Assembly: GCA_036745275.1 (NCBI GenBank)
Contig: DAIOGK010000001.1
Coordinates: 124,001-188,000, forward strand
DNA length: 64,000 nt
Reading direction: 5' to 3'
From: JAIUNP01 sp020161975
GTDB taxonomy: Bacteria; Pseudomonadota; Alphaproteobacteria; Rhizobiales; Beijerinckiaceae
In this document: positions 6,968 through 16,610 of the stretch, piece after piece
Numbering within the stretch: the first letter of the stretch is position 1
How the letters are laid out: each line of letters opens with the position of its first letter
Notes under the pieces: generated by a model
Database searches by the model: none
What the model saw: the letters and a program-made list of their open reading frames with translations, nothing else
What the model was told of the DNA's origin: nothing
Position numbers and translations under genes: made by a program

Positions 6968-9685
6968 TCAGTCCTTGCGGCCAAGCGATTTCAGCCGGTA
7001 GAGCACGTCAAGCGCCTCGCGCGGCGACAGATCATCGGGGTTGAGGTCATCGATAGTCTTGCGCAGCAAATCAGGAGCTTCCGCCACGGCTTCGTGCACC
7101 GCAAACAGCGGCAGATCGTCGATGCGCCGGACGGCGGGATTGGCCCGTTCGGCTTTTTCCAGTTCGCGCAACACCGCCTTGGCCCGCGCGACGACGGGGG
7201 CGGGCAGGCCCGCCAGTTTTGCCACCTGAATGCCGTAGGAACGGTCGGCGGCACCCCCAATCACCTCGTGCAGGAAGACAACGTCACCCTTGTATTCTGT
7301 GACGCGGATCGTGACCGGATGCAGGCGGTCGAGCTTTTTCGCCAGCGCGGTCAGCTCGTGGAAATGCGTGGCAAACAGAGCGCGGCAGCGCGTGGATTCA
7401 TGCAGATGTTCGATTGTCGCCCAGGCGATGGAGAGCCCGTCATAGGTTGCAGTGCCGCGCCCGATTTCATCAAGGATCACCAGCGAACGAGCCGTTGCCT
7501 GATTGAGAATGGCTGCGGTTTCGACCATTTCGACCATGAAGGTCGAGCGTCCGCGGGCCAGATCATCGGCGGCGCCAACCCGGCTGAACAGCCGGTCGAC
7601 GATACCGAGCCTCGCCGAGGTTGCCGGCACGAAGGATCCCATCTGCGCCAGCAGGACGAGAAGCGCGTTCTGGCGCAGGTAGGTGGATTTGCCGGCCATG
7701 TTCGGGCCGGTGACCAGCAGAATCTGGCCGTTGCCAGACGCATGGCCAAGGGTGCAGTCATTGGCGACGAAATCCTGCCCGCGCGCCCGGACAGCGGCCT
7801 CGACCACCGGGTGGCGCACGCCTTTGGCGTGAAACTCCACCGTATCGACCATCTCGGGGCGGGCCCACTCGCGCGTTACGGCAAGTTCTGCGAGGGCGGT
7901 TGAACAATCGAGTATCGCCAGCGCTTCGGCGACCGCGCGCAAGGTCGTATCGGCGGCAAGGACCGCCTTGAGGAGCCCGTCAAACACGTCGATTTCAATG
8001 CGGACAGCCGTTTCCCCAGCCGAAGCGATCTTCGCCTCCAGTGCACCAAGGTCGGTCGTGGAAAAGCGCATCGCACCCGCCATTGTCTGGCGATGGATGA
8101 ACCTGGCGTTATGCGGGGCCTGGAGCAGACGCTCGCCGGCAGCCTGGGGAACCTCGATGAAATAGCCGAGGAAATTGTTGTATTTGATGCGCAGCGTCCG
8201 GCAGTCGGTCTCGGCAGCGTAGGTCTGTTGCAGCTCTGCGATGACGCGGCGGCTGTCGTCCTTCAGCGCGCGCGCCTCGTCAAGCGTCGGCTCATGCCCA
8301 TCGCGGATGAAGCCGCCGTCGCGCCGGTTCAGCGGCAGATCATCGGCAAGGGCAGCGGCAAGCCGGTCTGCCAGTCCGGCCTCGAGCCTGCGAAACGCAG
8401 TCAGGACACTTGCGATTTCCGCCGGAATTCCGGCGGGCAGGCGCGCTGCCAGTGCCTCTGCGGTGGCGATTCCGTCGCGGATGGCGGCAAGATCGCGCGG
8501 GCCGCCCCGATCCAGCGCCAGCCGCGCCAGCGCCCGGGCAATGTCCGGTGCCCGCCTGAGATCGGCGCGGAGATCGCTGCGAAGGTCGGATGCCTCCACG
8601 AAAAAGCCGACGGAATCATGCCGCTGGCGCAGCAGGTCGAGATCGGTCAATGGACCGGCAAGCCGTTCGGCAAGGAGGCGGCTGCCGGCCGGCGTAACGG
8701 TGAGATCGATGGTGGCAAGCAGGCTGCCGGTTCGCTCGCCCGAAAGGGTCCGCGTCAGTTCAAGATTGGCCCGGGTTGCCGCATCGATGATGACACTCGC
8801 CTCGGCCCCTTCGCGGCGCGGCGGCTGCAGCGGCGGACGGGCGCCCATCTGCGTGCGCTCGACATAGGCCAGGAGACTGCCGGCGGCACTAAGTTCAGCG
8901 CGTGAGAACCGTCCGAAGGCCTCCAGCGTCGCAACCCCGAAATAATGTCTGAGCCGTTCTTCCGCGCTGGCCGCATCCACCCCCTCGCGGGTCATCGGCG
9001 TCACGGCGCCGGCAAGGTCGAGCCAGAGCGGGCGCAAAGACGCATCCTCGCGCATTGCGTCTGGCACGAGGACTTCGCGCGCATCAAGCCGCGCGAGCAG
9101 GCCAGGCAGACCGGCAAGGTCGGTTTCCGACAACCGGAAAGTGCCGGTGGAGATATCGACCGCCGCAATCCCGTAACGCCAGTCCGCCTCGCCGGCCCGG
9201 ACGCGGGACAGCGCCACAAGGAGGTTGGCACGCGCCGGATCAAGCAGCGTATCCTCGGTGAGGGTGCCGGGCGTGACAAGCCGCGTCACATCGCGACGAA
9301 CCACGGACTTCGAGCCGCGCTTGCGGGCTTCGGCCGGGTCTTCCATCTGTTCGCAGACGGCGACGCGATGGCCTGCGATGATCAGGCGCTGGAGATACTC
9401 GTCGGCACGCCCCACCGGCACACCGCACATCGGAATGTCCTCGCCAAGGTGCTTGCCCCTTTTGGTCAGCACAATGCCGAGCGTGCGGCTGGCGATCTCC
9501 GCATCCTCGAAGAACAGTTCGTAGAAATCGCCCATGCGGTAGAAAAGGAGGCTGTCCGGATTGGCGGCCTTCAGCTCGATATACTGGGCCATGACCGGCG
9601 TTGCCCGCGGGTCAGCGGCGGGTGTGCGGCCATGCTGGCCGGGCCCTGCGACATAGGGCTGTTGATCGGTATCGTAACGCTCCAT
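6968..9685 (-). CDS. mutS: DNA mismatch repair protein MutS
   Basis: MutS recognises base mismatches and small loops and starts repair with MutL. The 905-residue length is normal for the alphaproteobacterial form. The mismatch-contacting Phe-X-Glu motif is F54-Y55-E56 within MGDFYELFF. The ATPase Walker A GPNMAGKS lies at about residues 657-664, followed by the signature region DDLARGRSTFMVEM and Walker B LVILDEIGRGT. The ATG start follows an AAGG ribosome site. It is divergent from maeB, with a 149-bp gap. No mutL lies in the window. Confidence 0.98.
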   Translation of the reverse strand: MERYDTDQQPYVAGPGQHGRTPAADPRATPVMAQYIELKAANPDSLLFYRMGDFYELFFEDAEIASRTLGIVLTKRGKHLGEDIPMCGVPVGRADEYLQRLIIAGHRVAVCEQMEDPAEARKRGSKSVVRRDVTRLVTPGTLTEDTLLDPARANLLVALSRVRAGEADWRYGIAAVDISTGTFRLSETDLAGLPGLLARLDAREVLVPDAMREDASLRPLWLDLAGAVTPMTREGVDAASAEERLRHYFGVATLEAFGRFSRAELSAAGSLLAYVERTQMGARPPLQPPRREGAEASVIIDAATRANLELTRTLSGERTGSLLATIDLTVTPAGSRLLAERLAGPLTDLDLLRQRHDSVGFFVEASDLRSDLRADLRRAPDIARALARLALDRGGPRDLAAIRDGIATAEALAARLPAGIPAEIASVLTAFRRLEAGLADRLAAALADDLPLNRRDGGFIRDGHEPTLDEARALKDDSRRVIAELQQTYAAETDCRTLRIKYNNFLGYFIEVPQAAGERLLQAPHNARFIHRQTMAGAMRFSTTDLGALEAKIASAGETAVRIEIDVFDGLLKAVLAADTTLRAVAEALAILDCSTALAELAVTREWARPEMVDTVEFHAKGVRHPVVEAAVRARGQDFVANDCTLGHASGNGQILLVTGPNMAGKSTYLRQNALLVLLAQMGSFVPATSARLGIVDRLFSRVGAADDLARGRSTFMVEMVETAAILNQATARSLVILDEIGRGTATYDGLSIAWATIEHLHESTRCRALFATHFHELTALAKKLDRLHPVTIRVTEYKGDVVFLHEVIGGAADRSYGIQVAKLAGLPAPVVARAKAVLRELEKAERANPAVRRIDDLPLFAVHEAVAEAPDLLRKTIDDLNPDDLSPREALDVLYRLKSLGRKD

Positions 9686-9834
9686 GGCGCGACCTTACAA
9701 AGCCCGGACGGTGCGTTCCACTCCGGTGCGAAAAAGAATCCGCCAGCACGGAAGACTTTCAACAGGAGAGCGCTTGAGAAAGCCGCGTTCAATTCTGTAG
9801 GGTAGTCAACCCCCGGGGGAAACGGACAAGGATA

Positions 9835-12126
9835 ATGAGCATGTCAGAACAGGATTCAGGTCACCGCGCCAAGCGCCCGACGATCACCGATCAGGAAGCC
9901 CTGGATTTTCATTCGCGCGGCAAGCCGGGCAAGCTCGAGATCGTACCGACCAAGCCGATGGCGACCCAGCGCGATCTGTCGCTGGCCTATTCGCCGGGTG
10001 TCGCCGTACCGGTGAAGGCGATCGCAGCCGATCCGGCGACGGCCTTCGACTACACGGCGCGCGGCAACGTCGTCGCGGTCATTTCCAACGGCACGGCCAT
10101 TCTCGGCCTCGGCAATCTCGGCGCGCTCGCCTCAAAGCCGGTCATGGAGGGCAAGGCCGTCCTCTTCAAGCGCTTTGCCGACATCGATTCGATCGACCTT
10201 GAGGTCGATACCGAGGATCCGGAAGCCTTCATCAATGCGGTCCGCTACCTCGGTCCCTCCTTCGGCGGCATCAACCTCGAGGATATCAAGGCGCCGGAGT
10301 GCTTTATCATCGAGGATCGCTTGCGCGAACTCATGGATATTCCGGTGTTCCACGATGACCAGCACGGCACGGCCATCATCTCCGCCGCCGGCCTCATCAA
10401 CGCAATGGAGATCACCGGTCGCACCAAGCAGACGACGAAGCTGGTGGTGAACGGCGCCGGCGCCGCTGCCATCGCCTGCGTCGAACTGCTCAAGGCCATG
10501 GGCTTTGCACCCAACAACGTCATCATGTGCGACACCAAGGGCACTGTCTACAAGGGCCGCACGGCGGGCATGAACCAGTGGAAGAGCGCTCATGCCGCCG
10601 AAACGAAGGCCCGGACGCTGGCCGAGGCGCTGAAGGGCGCGGACGTGTTCTTCGGCCTGTCCGCCAAGGGCGCGCTGACGCCGGAGATGGTCGCGTCCAT
10701 GGCCGCCAATCCGATCATTTTTGCCATGGCGAACCCGGACCCCGAAATCCTGCCCGAGGAAGTCGCGGCGATCCGCGGCGATGCGATCATGGCGACGGGC
10801 CGGTCGGATTATCCGAACCAGGTCAACAACGTGCTGGGCTTTCCCTACATTTTCCGTGGCGCGCTCGATGTACGGGCGACGACCATCAACATGGAAATGA
10901 AAATTGCTGCGGCGACAGCGCTTGCCGAACTTGCGCGCGAGGATGTTCCAGACGAGGTGGCCTCCGCCTATAGCGGCGTTCGCCCGCGCTTTGGCCGCGA
11001 CTATATCATTCCCGTGCCCTTCGATCCGCGCCTGATGGCCACGGTTTCCTCCGCCGTGGCGAAGGCAGCCATCGACACCGGTGTTGCGCGCAAGCCCATC
11101 GCGGATCTTGAAACATACGGGGCGCAGCTCTCGGCCCGGCGCGACCCCGTCGCCGGCGTGGTCAACCGTGTCTATGACCAGGTCAAGCGCCGGCCGCGCA
11201 AGGTGGTGTTCGCCGAGGGTGAGGAGGAGGCGGTGATCCGAGCCGCGGTCTCCTACGTCAACCAGGGCCTCGGCGAGGCTGTGCTGGTTGGGCGGGAAGA
11301 TCGGGTGGCGCAGGTCGCCGCACTCACCGGCATCGAGATCCGCGAGGGGATTTTCGTTGCCAATGCCCGACTGTCCAGCCGTAACGGCGTCTATGCCCAG
11401 TTCCTCTACGAACGGCTCCAGCGCAAGGGTTTCCTGTTCCGGGACTGCCAGCGGATGATCAACCAGGACCGCAATTATTTTGCGGCCTCCATGGTGGCGA
11501 TGGGCGATGCCGAAGCGATGGTGACCGGCTTTACCCGGAACTATTCTGTCTCCCTCTCCGAGGTGATGCGGGTGATCGACACCAAGCCGGGGCATCGCGT
11601 CATCGGCTGTTCGGTGGTGCTGGCGCGCGGTCGGCCGATCGTGGTGGCGGATACGGCGGTTCACGACATGCCGACCTCCGAGGAACTGGCTGATATCGCG
11701 GTGGAGGCGGCCGGATTTGCCAAGCGCCTCGGCTATGTACCGCGCGTGGCCCTGCTCGCCTTCTCGACCTTCGGCTTTCCGGCTTCCGAGCGTTCGATGC
11801 GGGTGCAGGAAGCCGTCAAGATCCTCGATCAGCGCAAGGTCGATTTCGAATACGATGGCGAGATGGGCGCGGATGTCGCGCTCAATCCCGAAACGATGGC
11901 GGCTTTCCCGTTCTGCCGTCTCTCCGGCCCGGCGAATGTGCTCGTCATGCCGGCATTCCATTCGGCGGCGATCTCGACCAAGATGTTGCAGGAACTCGGT
12001 GGTTCCACAGTCATCGGCCCGCTGCTCGTCGGTCTCGACAAGCCGGTGCAGATCGTTTCGATGAACGCCAAGGACGTCGATATCGTCAATATGGCGACGC
12101 TGGCGGCGGCCGGGATCGGCGGCTGA
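9835..12126 (+). CDS. maeB: NADP-dependent malic enzyme with phosphotransacetylase-like C-terminal domain
   Basis: This enzyme decarboxylates malate to pyruvate with reduction of NADP, supplying gluconeogenic pyruvate and NADPH. The 763 residues comprise a malic enzyme part (about 1-430) with AYSPGVA, the lysine-containing KPVMEGKAVLFK segment, a metal-binding FHDDQHGTA segment and a VNGAGAAAIA nucleotide-binding loop. The C-terminal domain (about 440-760) begins at RKVVFAEGEEE and resembles phosphotransacetylase; in MaeB-type enzymes it is thought to be regulatory rather than catalytic. An AAGG ribosome site precedes the start. A strong hairpin follows the gene. Confidence 0.96.
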   Translation: MSMSEQDSGHRAKRPTITDQEALDFHSRGKPGKLEIVPTKPMATQRDLSLAYSPGVAVPVKAIAADPATAFDYTARGNVVAVISNGTAILGLGNLGALASKPVMEGKAVLFKRFADIDSIDLEVDTEDPEAFINAVRYLGPSFGGINLEDIKAPECFIIEDRLRELMDIPVFHDDQHGTAIISAAGLINAMEITGRTKQTTKLVVNGAGAAAIACVELLKAMGFAPNNVIMCDTKGTVYKGRTAGMNQWKSAHAAETKARTLAEALKGADVFFGLSAKGALTPEMVASMAANPIIFAMANPDPEILPEEVAAIRGDAIMATGRSDYPNQVNNVLGFPYIFRGALDVRATTINMEMKIAAATALAELAREDVPDEVASAYSGVRPRFGRDYIIPVPFDPRLMATVSSAVAKAAIDTGVARKPIADLETYGAQLSARRDPVAGVVNRVYDQVKRRPRKVVFAEGEEEAVIRAAVSYVNQGLGEAVLVGREDRVAQVAALTGIEIREGIFVANARLSSRNGVYAQFLYERLQRKGFLFRDCQRMINQDRNYFAASMVAMGDAEAMVTGFTRNYSVSLSEVMRVIDTKPGHRVIGCSVVLARGRPIVVADTAVHDMPTSEELADIAVEAAGFAKRLGYVPRVALLAFSTFGFPASERSMRVQEAVKILDQRKVDFEYDGEMGADVALNPETMAAFPFCRLSGPANVLVMPAFHSAAISTKMLQELGGSTVIGPLLVGLDKPVQIVSMNAKDVDIVNMATLAAAGIGG

Positions 12127-12142
12127 GGCCGCTTTGCTGCGA

Positions 12143-12174
12143 GGGAACGCGCGAACCATTCGGCGCGCGTTCCC
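12143..12174. terminator. 11-bp perfect hairpin between maeB and hrpB
   Basis: GGGAACGCGCG at 12143-12153 pairs perfectly with its complement at 12164-12174, leaving a 10-nt loop. It begins 16 bases after the maeB stop and ends a few bases before the GAGGT ribosome site of hrpB. There is no T-tract, so it may be a weak or Rho-assisted terminator, an mRNA-stabilising structure, or a translational brake on hrpB. Confidence 0.5.
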
Positions 12175-12184
12175 GAGGTCTGCC

Positions 12185-14653
12185 ATGCGCATTGACGATC
12201 CCCTGCCCATTGATGAGGCCCTGCCTGCGCTGATGGCTGCGCTCGGCGCGCGCAATGCTGCGGTTCTGGTTGCCCCGCCCGGCGCCGGCAAGACGACGCG
12301 TGTGCCGCTCGCGCTTCTGGAAGCCTCCTGGCGCGGTGATGGCCGGATCATCGTGCTTGAACCCCGGCGCCTGGCCGCACGCGGCGCTGCTGCGCGGATG
12401 GCTGCGACGCTGGGTGAACGGCTCGGTGAGACAATCGGCCTGCGCGCGCGGCTGGATACGCGCGTGAGTGCCCGCACCCGCATTGAAGTAGTGACGGAAG
12501 GCGTTTTCGCGCGGATGATCCTTGATGATCCGGCGCTGGACGGAATCGCGGCAGTGCTCTTCGACGAGTATCATGAGCGCTCGCTCGATGCCGATCTCGG
12601 CCTTGCTCTCACGCTCGATGCGCTAGGCGCGCTGCGCGAGGATTTGCGCGTGCTGGTGATGTCGGCAACGCTGGACGGTGCCCGCGTCGCCGGCCTCCTG
12701 GGGCCAGAGGCGCCGGTGATCGAAAGCAGGGGCCGGGCCTTTCCTGTGGAAACGCGCTATCTCGGGCGCAGTTCAACGGAGCGAATCGAGGATCAGATCA
12801 CTTCGGCCATCCTGCGCGCCCATGCCGCAGAGCGCGGTTCGATCCTGGTCTTTCTCCCAGGGCAGGGTGAAATCCGGCGGGTGGCCGAACGCCTCGGCGA
12901 GCGGCTCCATGATCCTGCCACCGACATTGCCCCGCTCTACGGCACCATGGACCAGCGGGCGCAGGACCTCGCTGTTCGCCCCGCCACGACAGGCCGACGC
13001 AAGATTGTGCTGGCAACCAGCATCGCCGAGACCTCTCTCACCATCGAAGGCGTCCGGGTGGTCATCGATTCCGGGTTGGCGCGCGTCCCCCGCTATGAAC
13101 CGGATGTCGGCGTCACCCGGCTTGAGACCGTGCGTGTCTCCCGTGCCGCGGCGGATCAGCGCCGGGGCCGCGCCGGGCGCACCGAACCCGGCGTTTGCTA
13201 TCGCCTGTGGGACGAGGCGCAGACCCAGAGCCTTGCGGCCTATGCGCGCCCCGAAATTCTTGACGCAGACCTGTCCGGCCTCGTGCTGGATTGCGCCGAC
13301 TGGGGCGTCGTCAATCCGCAAAGCCTCCGCTGGCTGGATGTGCCCCCGGCACCCGCGCTCGCCGAAGCGCGCGCGTTGCTTGAAAGCCTCGGTGCCATCG
13401 CAGACGATGGTCACATCACGGAGCGCGGGCGTGCCCTGCGCGGCCTGCCGCTCCCGCCCCGTCTTTCCGCAATGCTCGTGCGGGCCAGGGAGCATGGCAT
13501 GGTTCGCGATGCGGCGGAACTAGCAGCGCTCTTGACCGAGCGTGGTCTTGGCGGCAGCGAGGTTGATCTGACCCATAGGCTGGACGCCTTCCGCCGCCAG
13601 CGCGGCGGACGCGCGGACGAGATGCGCCGCCTGGTGGCGGGCTGGGCCGCATCCGTCAAACAGCCGGCGGGCGCACCTGCGGAGGTCTCGACCGGCGCGC
13701 TGTTATCGTATGCCTACCCTGACCGGATTGCCGGGCGACGCGGCGCGCCCGGGCAGTTCCTGCTGGCCAATGGCCGGGCCTGCGGCGTGGAGCCGACCGA
13801 TGCGCTGGCGCGCCACCCCTTTCTCGTCGTCGCCGACATGACTGGCAGCGCGGCGCAATCACGTATTCTGGCCGCTGTTCCCATGAACGAGACCGAGATG
13901 CTGGAGGCGTTCGGAGATCGGATCGAAACGGTGGAGGAGATCCGTTTTAATCCCGCAAGCGCCGCATTGCGCGCACGCCGAACCCGGAGACTGGGGGCCA
14001 TCACGCTGCAAAGCGCGCCTCTCGCAGTTCCGCCGGGTGACGCGAGCGCACTGGCGCTTGCGAACGGCATTGCCGCACTCGGCATCGAGCGGCTCGGTTT
14101 TTCAAAGGCGCAGCAGCAATGGCGCGATCGGGTGCTCTTCCTGCGCGCGGCAGAGGGCGAAGAATGGCCGGATGTGTCTGATGCCGGTCTCGCCGCGACC
14201 ATCACCACCTGGCTCTCGCCGCATCTTGACGGCGTGACCAGTCTTGCTGCGATCGGGACCGACCGGCTCGGAGCGGCCTTGCAGGGTCTGTTGCCCTGGG
14301 ACATGGCGCGGCGGCTTGACGCAGAAGCCCCCACGCATTTTGTTGCACCCACAGGCTCCAGCGTGCCGGTGTCCTACGAGGGGGACGGCGCACCGGGCAT
14401 CGAAATTCGCGTACAGGAACTTTTTGGGCTCGCGACACATCCCGCGATTGCCCGGGGCAAACGTCCGCTGACGCTCACGCTGCTCTCCCCCGCGCATCGG
14501 CCGATCCAGATCACCCGCGACCTGCCCGGCTTCTGGGCCGGCTCCTGGGCCGCTGTGAAGACCGACATGCGCGGTCGTTATCCGCGCCATCCCTGGCCGG
14601 ACGATCCCGCTCACGCAGCACCGACCACACGGGCCAAGCCGCGCGGCACCTGA
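12185..14653 (+). CDS. hrpB: ATP-dependent RNA helicase HrpB
   Basis: HrpB is a DExH-box helicase; its cellular role is poorly defined in most bacteria. The 822 residues show Walker A PPGAGKT (31-37), motif II DEYH (127-130) within LFDEYHERSLDADL, motif III SATLDG, and the C-terminal helicase part with QRRGRAGRTEPG. The C-terminal HrpB domain (about 650-810) includes LSPHLDGV and VSYEGDGAPGIEIRVQELFG, diagnostic for HrpB rather than HrpA. I chose the ATG at 12185 because GAGGT precedes it and Walker A then falls at the usual position. It converges with the DUF1194 gene with a two-base gap. Confidence 0.94.
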   Translation: MRIDDPLPIDEALPALMAALGARNAAVLVAPPGAGKTTRVPLALLEASWRGDGRIIVLEPRRLAARGAAARMAATLGERLGETIGLRARLDTRVSARTRIEVVTEGVFARMILDDPALDGIAAVLFDEYHERSLDADLGLALTLDALGALREDLRVLVMSATLDGARVAGLLGPEAPVIESRGRAFPVETRYLGRSSTERIEDQITSAILRAHAAERGSILVFLPGQGEIRRVAERLGERLHDPATDIAPLYGTMDQRAQDLAVRPATTGRRKIVLATSIAETSLTIEGVRVVIDSGLARVPRYEPDVGVTRLETVRVSRAAADQRRGRAGRTEPGVCYRLWDEAQTQSLAAYARPEILDADLSGLVLDCADWGVVNPQSLRWLDVPPAPALAEARALLESLGAIADDGHITERGRALRGLPLPPRLSAMLVRAREHGMVRDAAELAALLTERGLGGSEVDLTHRLDAFRRQRGGRADEMRRLVAGWAASVKQPAGAPAEVSTGALLSYAYPDRIAGRRGAPGQFLLANGRACGVEPTDALARHPFLVVADMTGSAAQSRILAAVPMNETEMLEAFGDRIETVEEIRFNPASAALRARRTRRLGAITLQSAPLAVPPGDASALALANGIAALGIERLGFSKAQQQWRDRVLFLRAAEGEEWPDVSDAGLAATITTWLSPHLDGVTSLAAIGTDRLGAALQGLLPWDMARRLDAEAPTHFVAPTGSSVPVSYEGDGAPGIEIRVQELFGLATHPAIARGKRPLTLTLLSPAHRPIQITRDLPGFWAGSWAAVKTDMRGRYPRHPWPDDPAHAAPTTRAKPRGT

Positions 14654-14655
14654 TC

Positions 14656-15456
14656 TCAATTGCCCCAGCGGTCGCGCACCCGCTTTTCACCGATCAGACA
14701 ATCCGATTTCATTTCGCTCTGGACGTGCCGGAGGTCAGAAATGCCAAGCTCCGCAACCTCGCGGATGATCTTCTGTTTGGTTGCGGTGAGGAAATGCTCC
14801 ATCTCCGTGATGGGAATGACGAAGGCGCCCTGCCCGCCGATCACGCAGTCCTGATAGTAGGCATCGAGATTGTCGATGTCGCCCCAGCCACCGCGTGAGC
14901 GCTTGATCATGACCGGGAGCCCGTTGATGGTGATGCCATCGCCCAGCACCCGATCGCGTGCGATTTCGACGCCCTCTCCGGCATTGTTCGGCCCGTCGCC
15001 CGAGACGTCGATAACCTTGCGCAATGCGCGATAGGGAACGACCTCCAGCAGCTTCCGGCCATAGTTCAGGGCGCCGGAGATCGAGGTACGCTGGGCCCGT
15101 CGAATGGGCGTTGCGGCAATCTGGTCAGTCACAGCGCGGGTGGTCTCCGGCCCGTCGATGATCGTCCAGGGCACGACCATGCGCTGATCGAGCGCATTGG
15201 CCCATTCAAAATAGCTGATCGCAATGCGACCCACCATGCCCATGCGGATCGCCCGCTGCACCTCGGCAGAATTAAGCGCGTCGATATAGCCCTGCCGTTG
15301 CAGACGCTGTTCCTCAAGGTCCATCGAGTAGGAAATGTCGACGGCGATGACGAGCGCGACGTCCACCTCCTCTTCACCAGCGCGCAGGGTTGCCGGCCAG
15401 AGGAGCGAAAGGATGGTGAGAAACGCCAGTCGGATTCCAGTCGCATACCGCCGCAT
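14656..15456 (-). CDS. DUF1194 family secreted von Willebrand factor A-like protein
   Basis: The 266-residue protein begins with a signal peptide (basic start, hydrophobic LAFLTILSLLWPATL, cleavage expected after about residue 26). A VWA-like fold follows. The metal-ion-dependent adhesion motif DxSxS is intact at D40-S42-S44 (VDISYSM), and a later segment KVIDVSGDGPNNAG completes the MIDAS-type loop. It matches DUF1194, a family common in Rhizobiales with no assigned function. It lies between hrpB (convergent) and the ugp operon (same strand, 98-bp gap), and nothing in the context fixes its role. Confidence 0.85.
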   Translation of the reverse strand: MRRYATGIRLAFLTILSLLWPATLRAGEEEVDVALVIAVDISYSMDLEEQRLQRQGYIDALNSAEVQRAIRMGMVGRIAISYFEWANALDQRMVVPWTIIDGPETTRAVTDQIAATPIRRAQRTSISGALNYGRKLLEVVPYRALRKVIDVSGDGPNNAGEGVEIARDRVLGDGITINGLPVMIKRSRGGWGDIDNLDAYYQDCVIGGQGAFVIPITEMEHFLTATKQKIIREVAELGISDLRHVQSEMKSDCLIGEKRVRDRWGN

Positions 15457-15554
15457 CGCATGGCTCCATGCCCAGACCGGTAGCAGGATGCCGCAGATTC
15501 GCTCGGTGTCCAGCGTTGTGACGGGGCGCCGCCATCACGCTTGTGTGCGATGCT

Positions 15555-16610
15555 TCAGAGGCGTCGGCCCGAGGCTGCATCGAACAGGTGGACAGCCCGC
15601 GCCGGAATGTCGATGCCAAGGCGCGTGGCTGCCGGATCGGCGGCATGAGGCACCACCTGGATCACCATGTCCTGCCCACCCAGCGTTCCGTGATAGAGAC
15701 GCGAGGGGCCAAGTTCCTCGGCGAAGGTCACGTCGACGGTCAGCGGGGCGCCGGGCTTGAGCGCAACCTCATCGGGCCGGATGCCGACCAGCACTTCCGT
15801 GCCCGTCGCGGCGTTGCCGGTCTCGCAAGAGATCCTCGTGCCGCCGACCGCCACCGTGCCGGCGTCGGCCACACTGCCCTTCAGCAGGTTCATGGCGGGC
15901 GAGCCGATGAAGGTCGCAACGAACGTGCTTTCAGGGCGCGCGTAAACCTCAAGCGGCGTGCCGATCTGCTCGATGCGCCCGGCATTCATCACGACGATCA
16001 TGTCGGCGAGCGTCATCGCCTCCACCTGGTCATGTGTGACGTAAATCGAAGTTACGCCCAGCGATTTGTGCAGCTTCTTGATCTCGACGCGCATGTGGAC
16101 GCGCAGCTTGGCATCGAGGTTTGACAGGGGCTCGTCGAACAGGAACACCTGCGGTTTGCGCACGATCGCCCGGCCCATGGCGACGCGCTGGCGCTGACCG
16201 CCGGACAGTGCGCGGGGCCGGCGTTCCAGCAGGGGCTCGATGGCGAGGATTTTCGCGGCATCTGCCACGCGACGCCGAATCTCATCCTCCGGCGTCTTCC
16301 GGTTCCTCAGACCGTAGGCCATGTTGTCGTAGACGCTCATATGCGGATAGAGCGCGTAATTCTGGAACACCATGGCGATATCGCGATCGGCGGGCTCCAC
16401 ATCGTTGACCAGGCGTCCATTGATCCTGCATTCGCCGGAGGAAATGCGCTCCAGCCCGGCAATCATGCGCAGAAGCGTGGATTTGCCACAGCCCGAAGGG
16501 CCGACCAGTACACAAAAGCCCCCATCGGGTATGGCAAAGCCAATACCCTTCACGGCCTCGAAGCCGCCGGGGTAGACCTTGCGGATGTCCTTGAGAGTGA
16601 CGTCAGCCAT
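15555..16610 (-). CDS. ugpC: sn-Glycerol-3-phosphate ABC transporter, ATP-binding protein
   Basis: This ATPase powers import of glycerol-3-phosphate and glycerophosphodiesters. The 351-residue protein has Walker A GPSGCGKS (37-44), the signature LSGGQ (135-139), Walker B FLFDE (156-160) and a C-terminal MalK-type regulatory OB domain (about 235-351). The sequence alone cannot separate UgpC from other MalK-like ATPases. The assignment rests on its position as last gene of a ugpB-ugpA-ugpE-ugpC order. It starts immediately after the ugpE stop. Confidence 0.88.
   Translation of the reverse strand: MADVTLKDIRKVYPGGFEAVKGIGFAIPDGGFCVLVGPSGCGKSTLLRMIAGLERISSGECRINGRLVNDVEPADRDIAMVFQNYALYPHMSVYDNMAYGLRNRKTPEDEIRRRVADAAKILAIEPLLERRPRALSGGQRQRVAMGRAIVRKPQVFLFDEPLSNLDAKLRVHMRVEIKKLHKSLGVTSIYVTHDQVEAMTLADMIVVMNAGRIEQIGTPLEVYARPESTFVATFIGSPAMNLLKGSVADAGTVAVGGTRISCETGNAATGTEVLVGIRPDEVALKPGAPLTVDVTFAEELGPSRLYHGTLGGQDMVIQVVPHAADPAATRLGIDIPARAVHLFDAASGRRL

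Noticed and set aside
10132..12483. A 783-codon open frame antisense to maeB
   Set aside because: It has no family similarity, is rich in arginine and histidine, and mirrors a real gene with GC-biased third positions. It is a compositional shadow.
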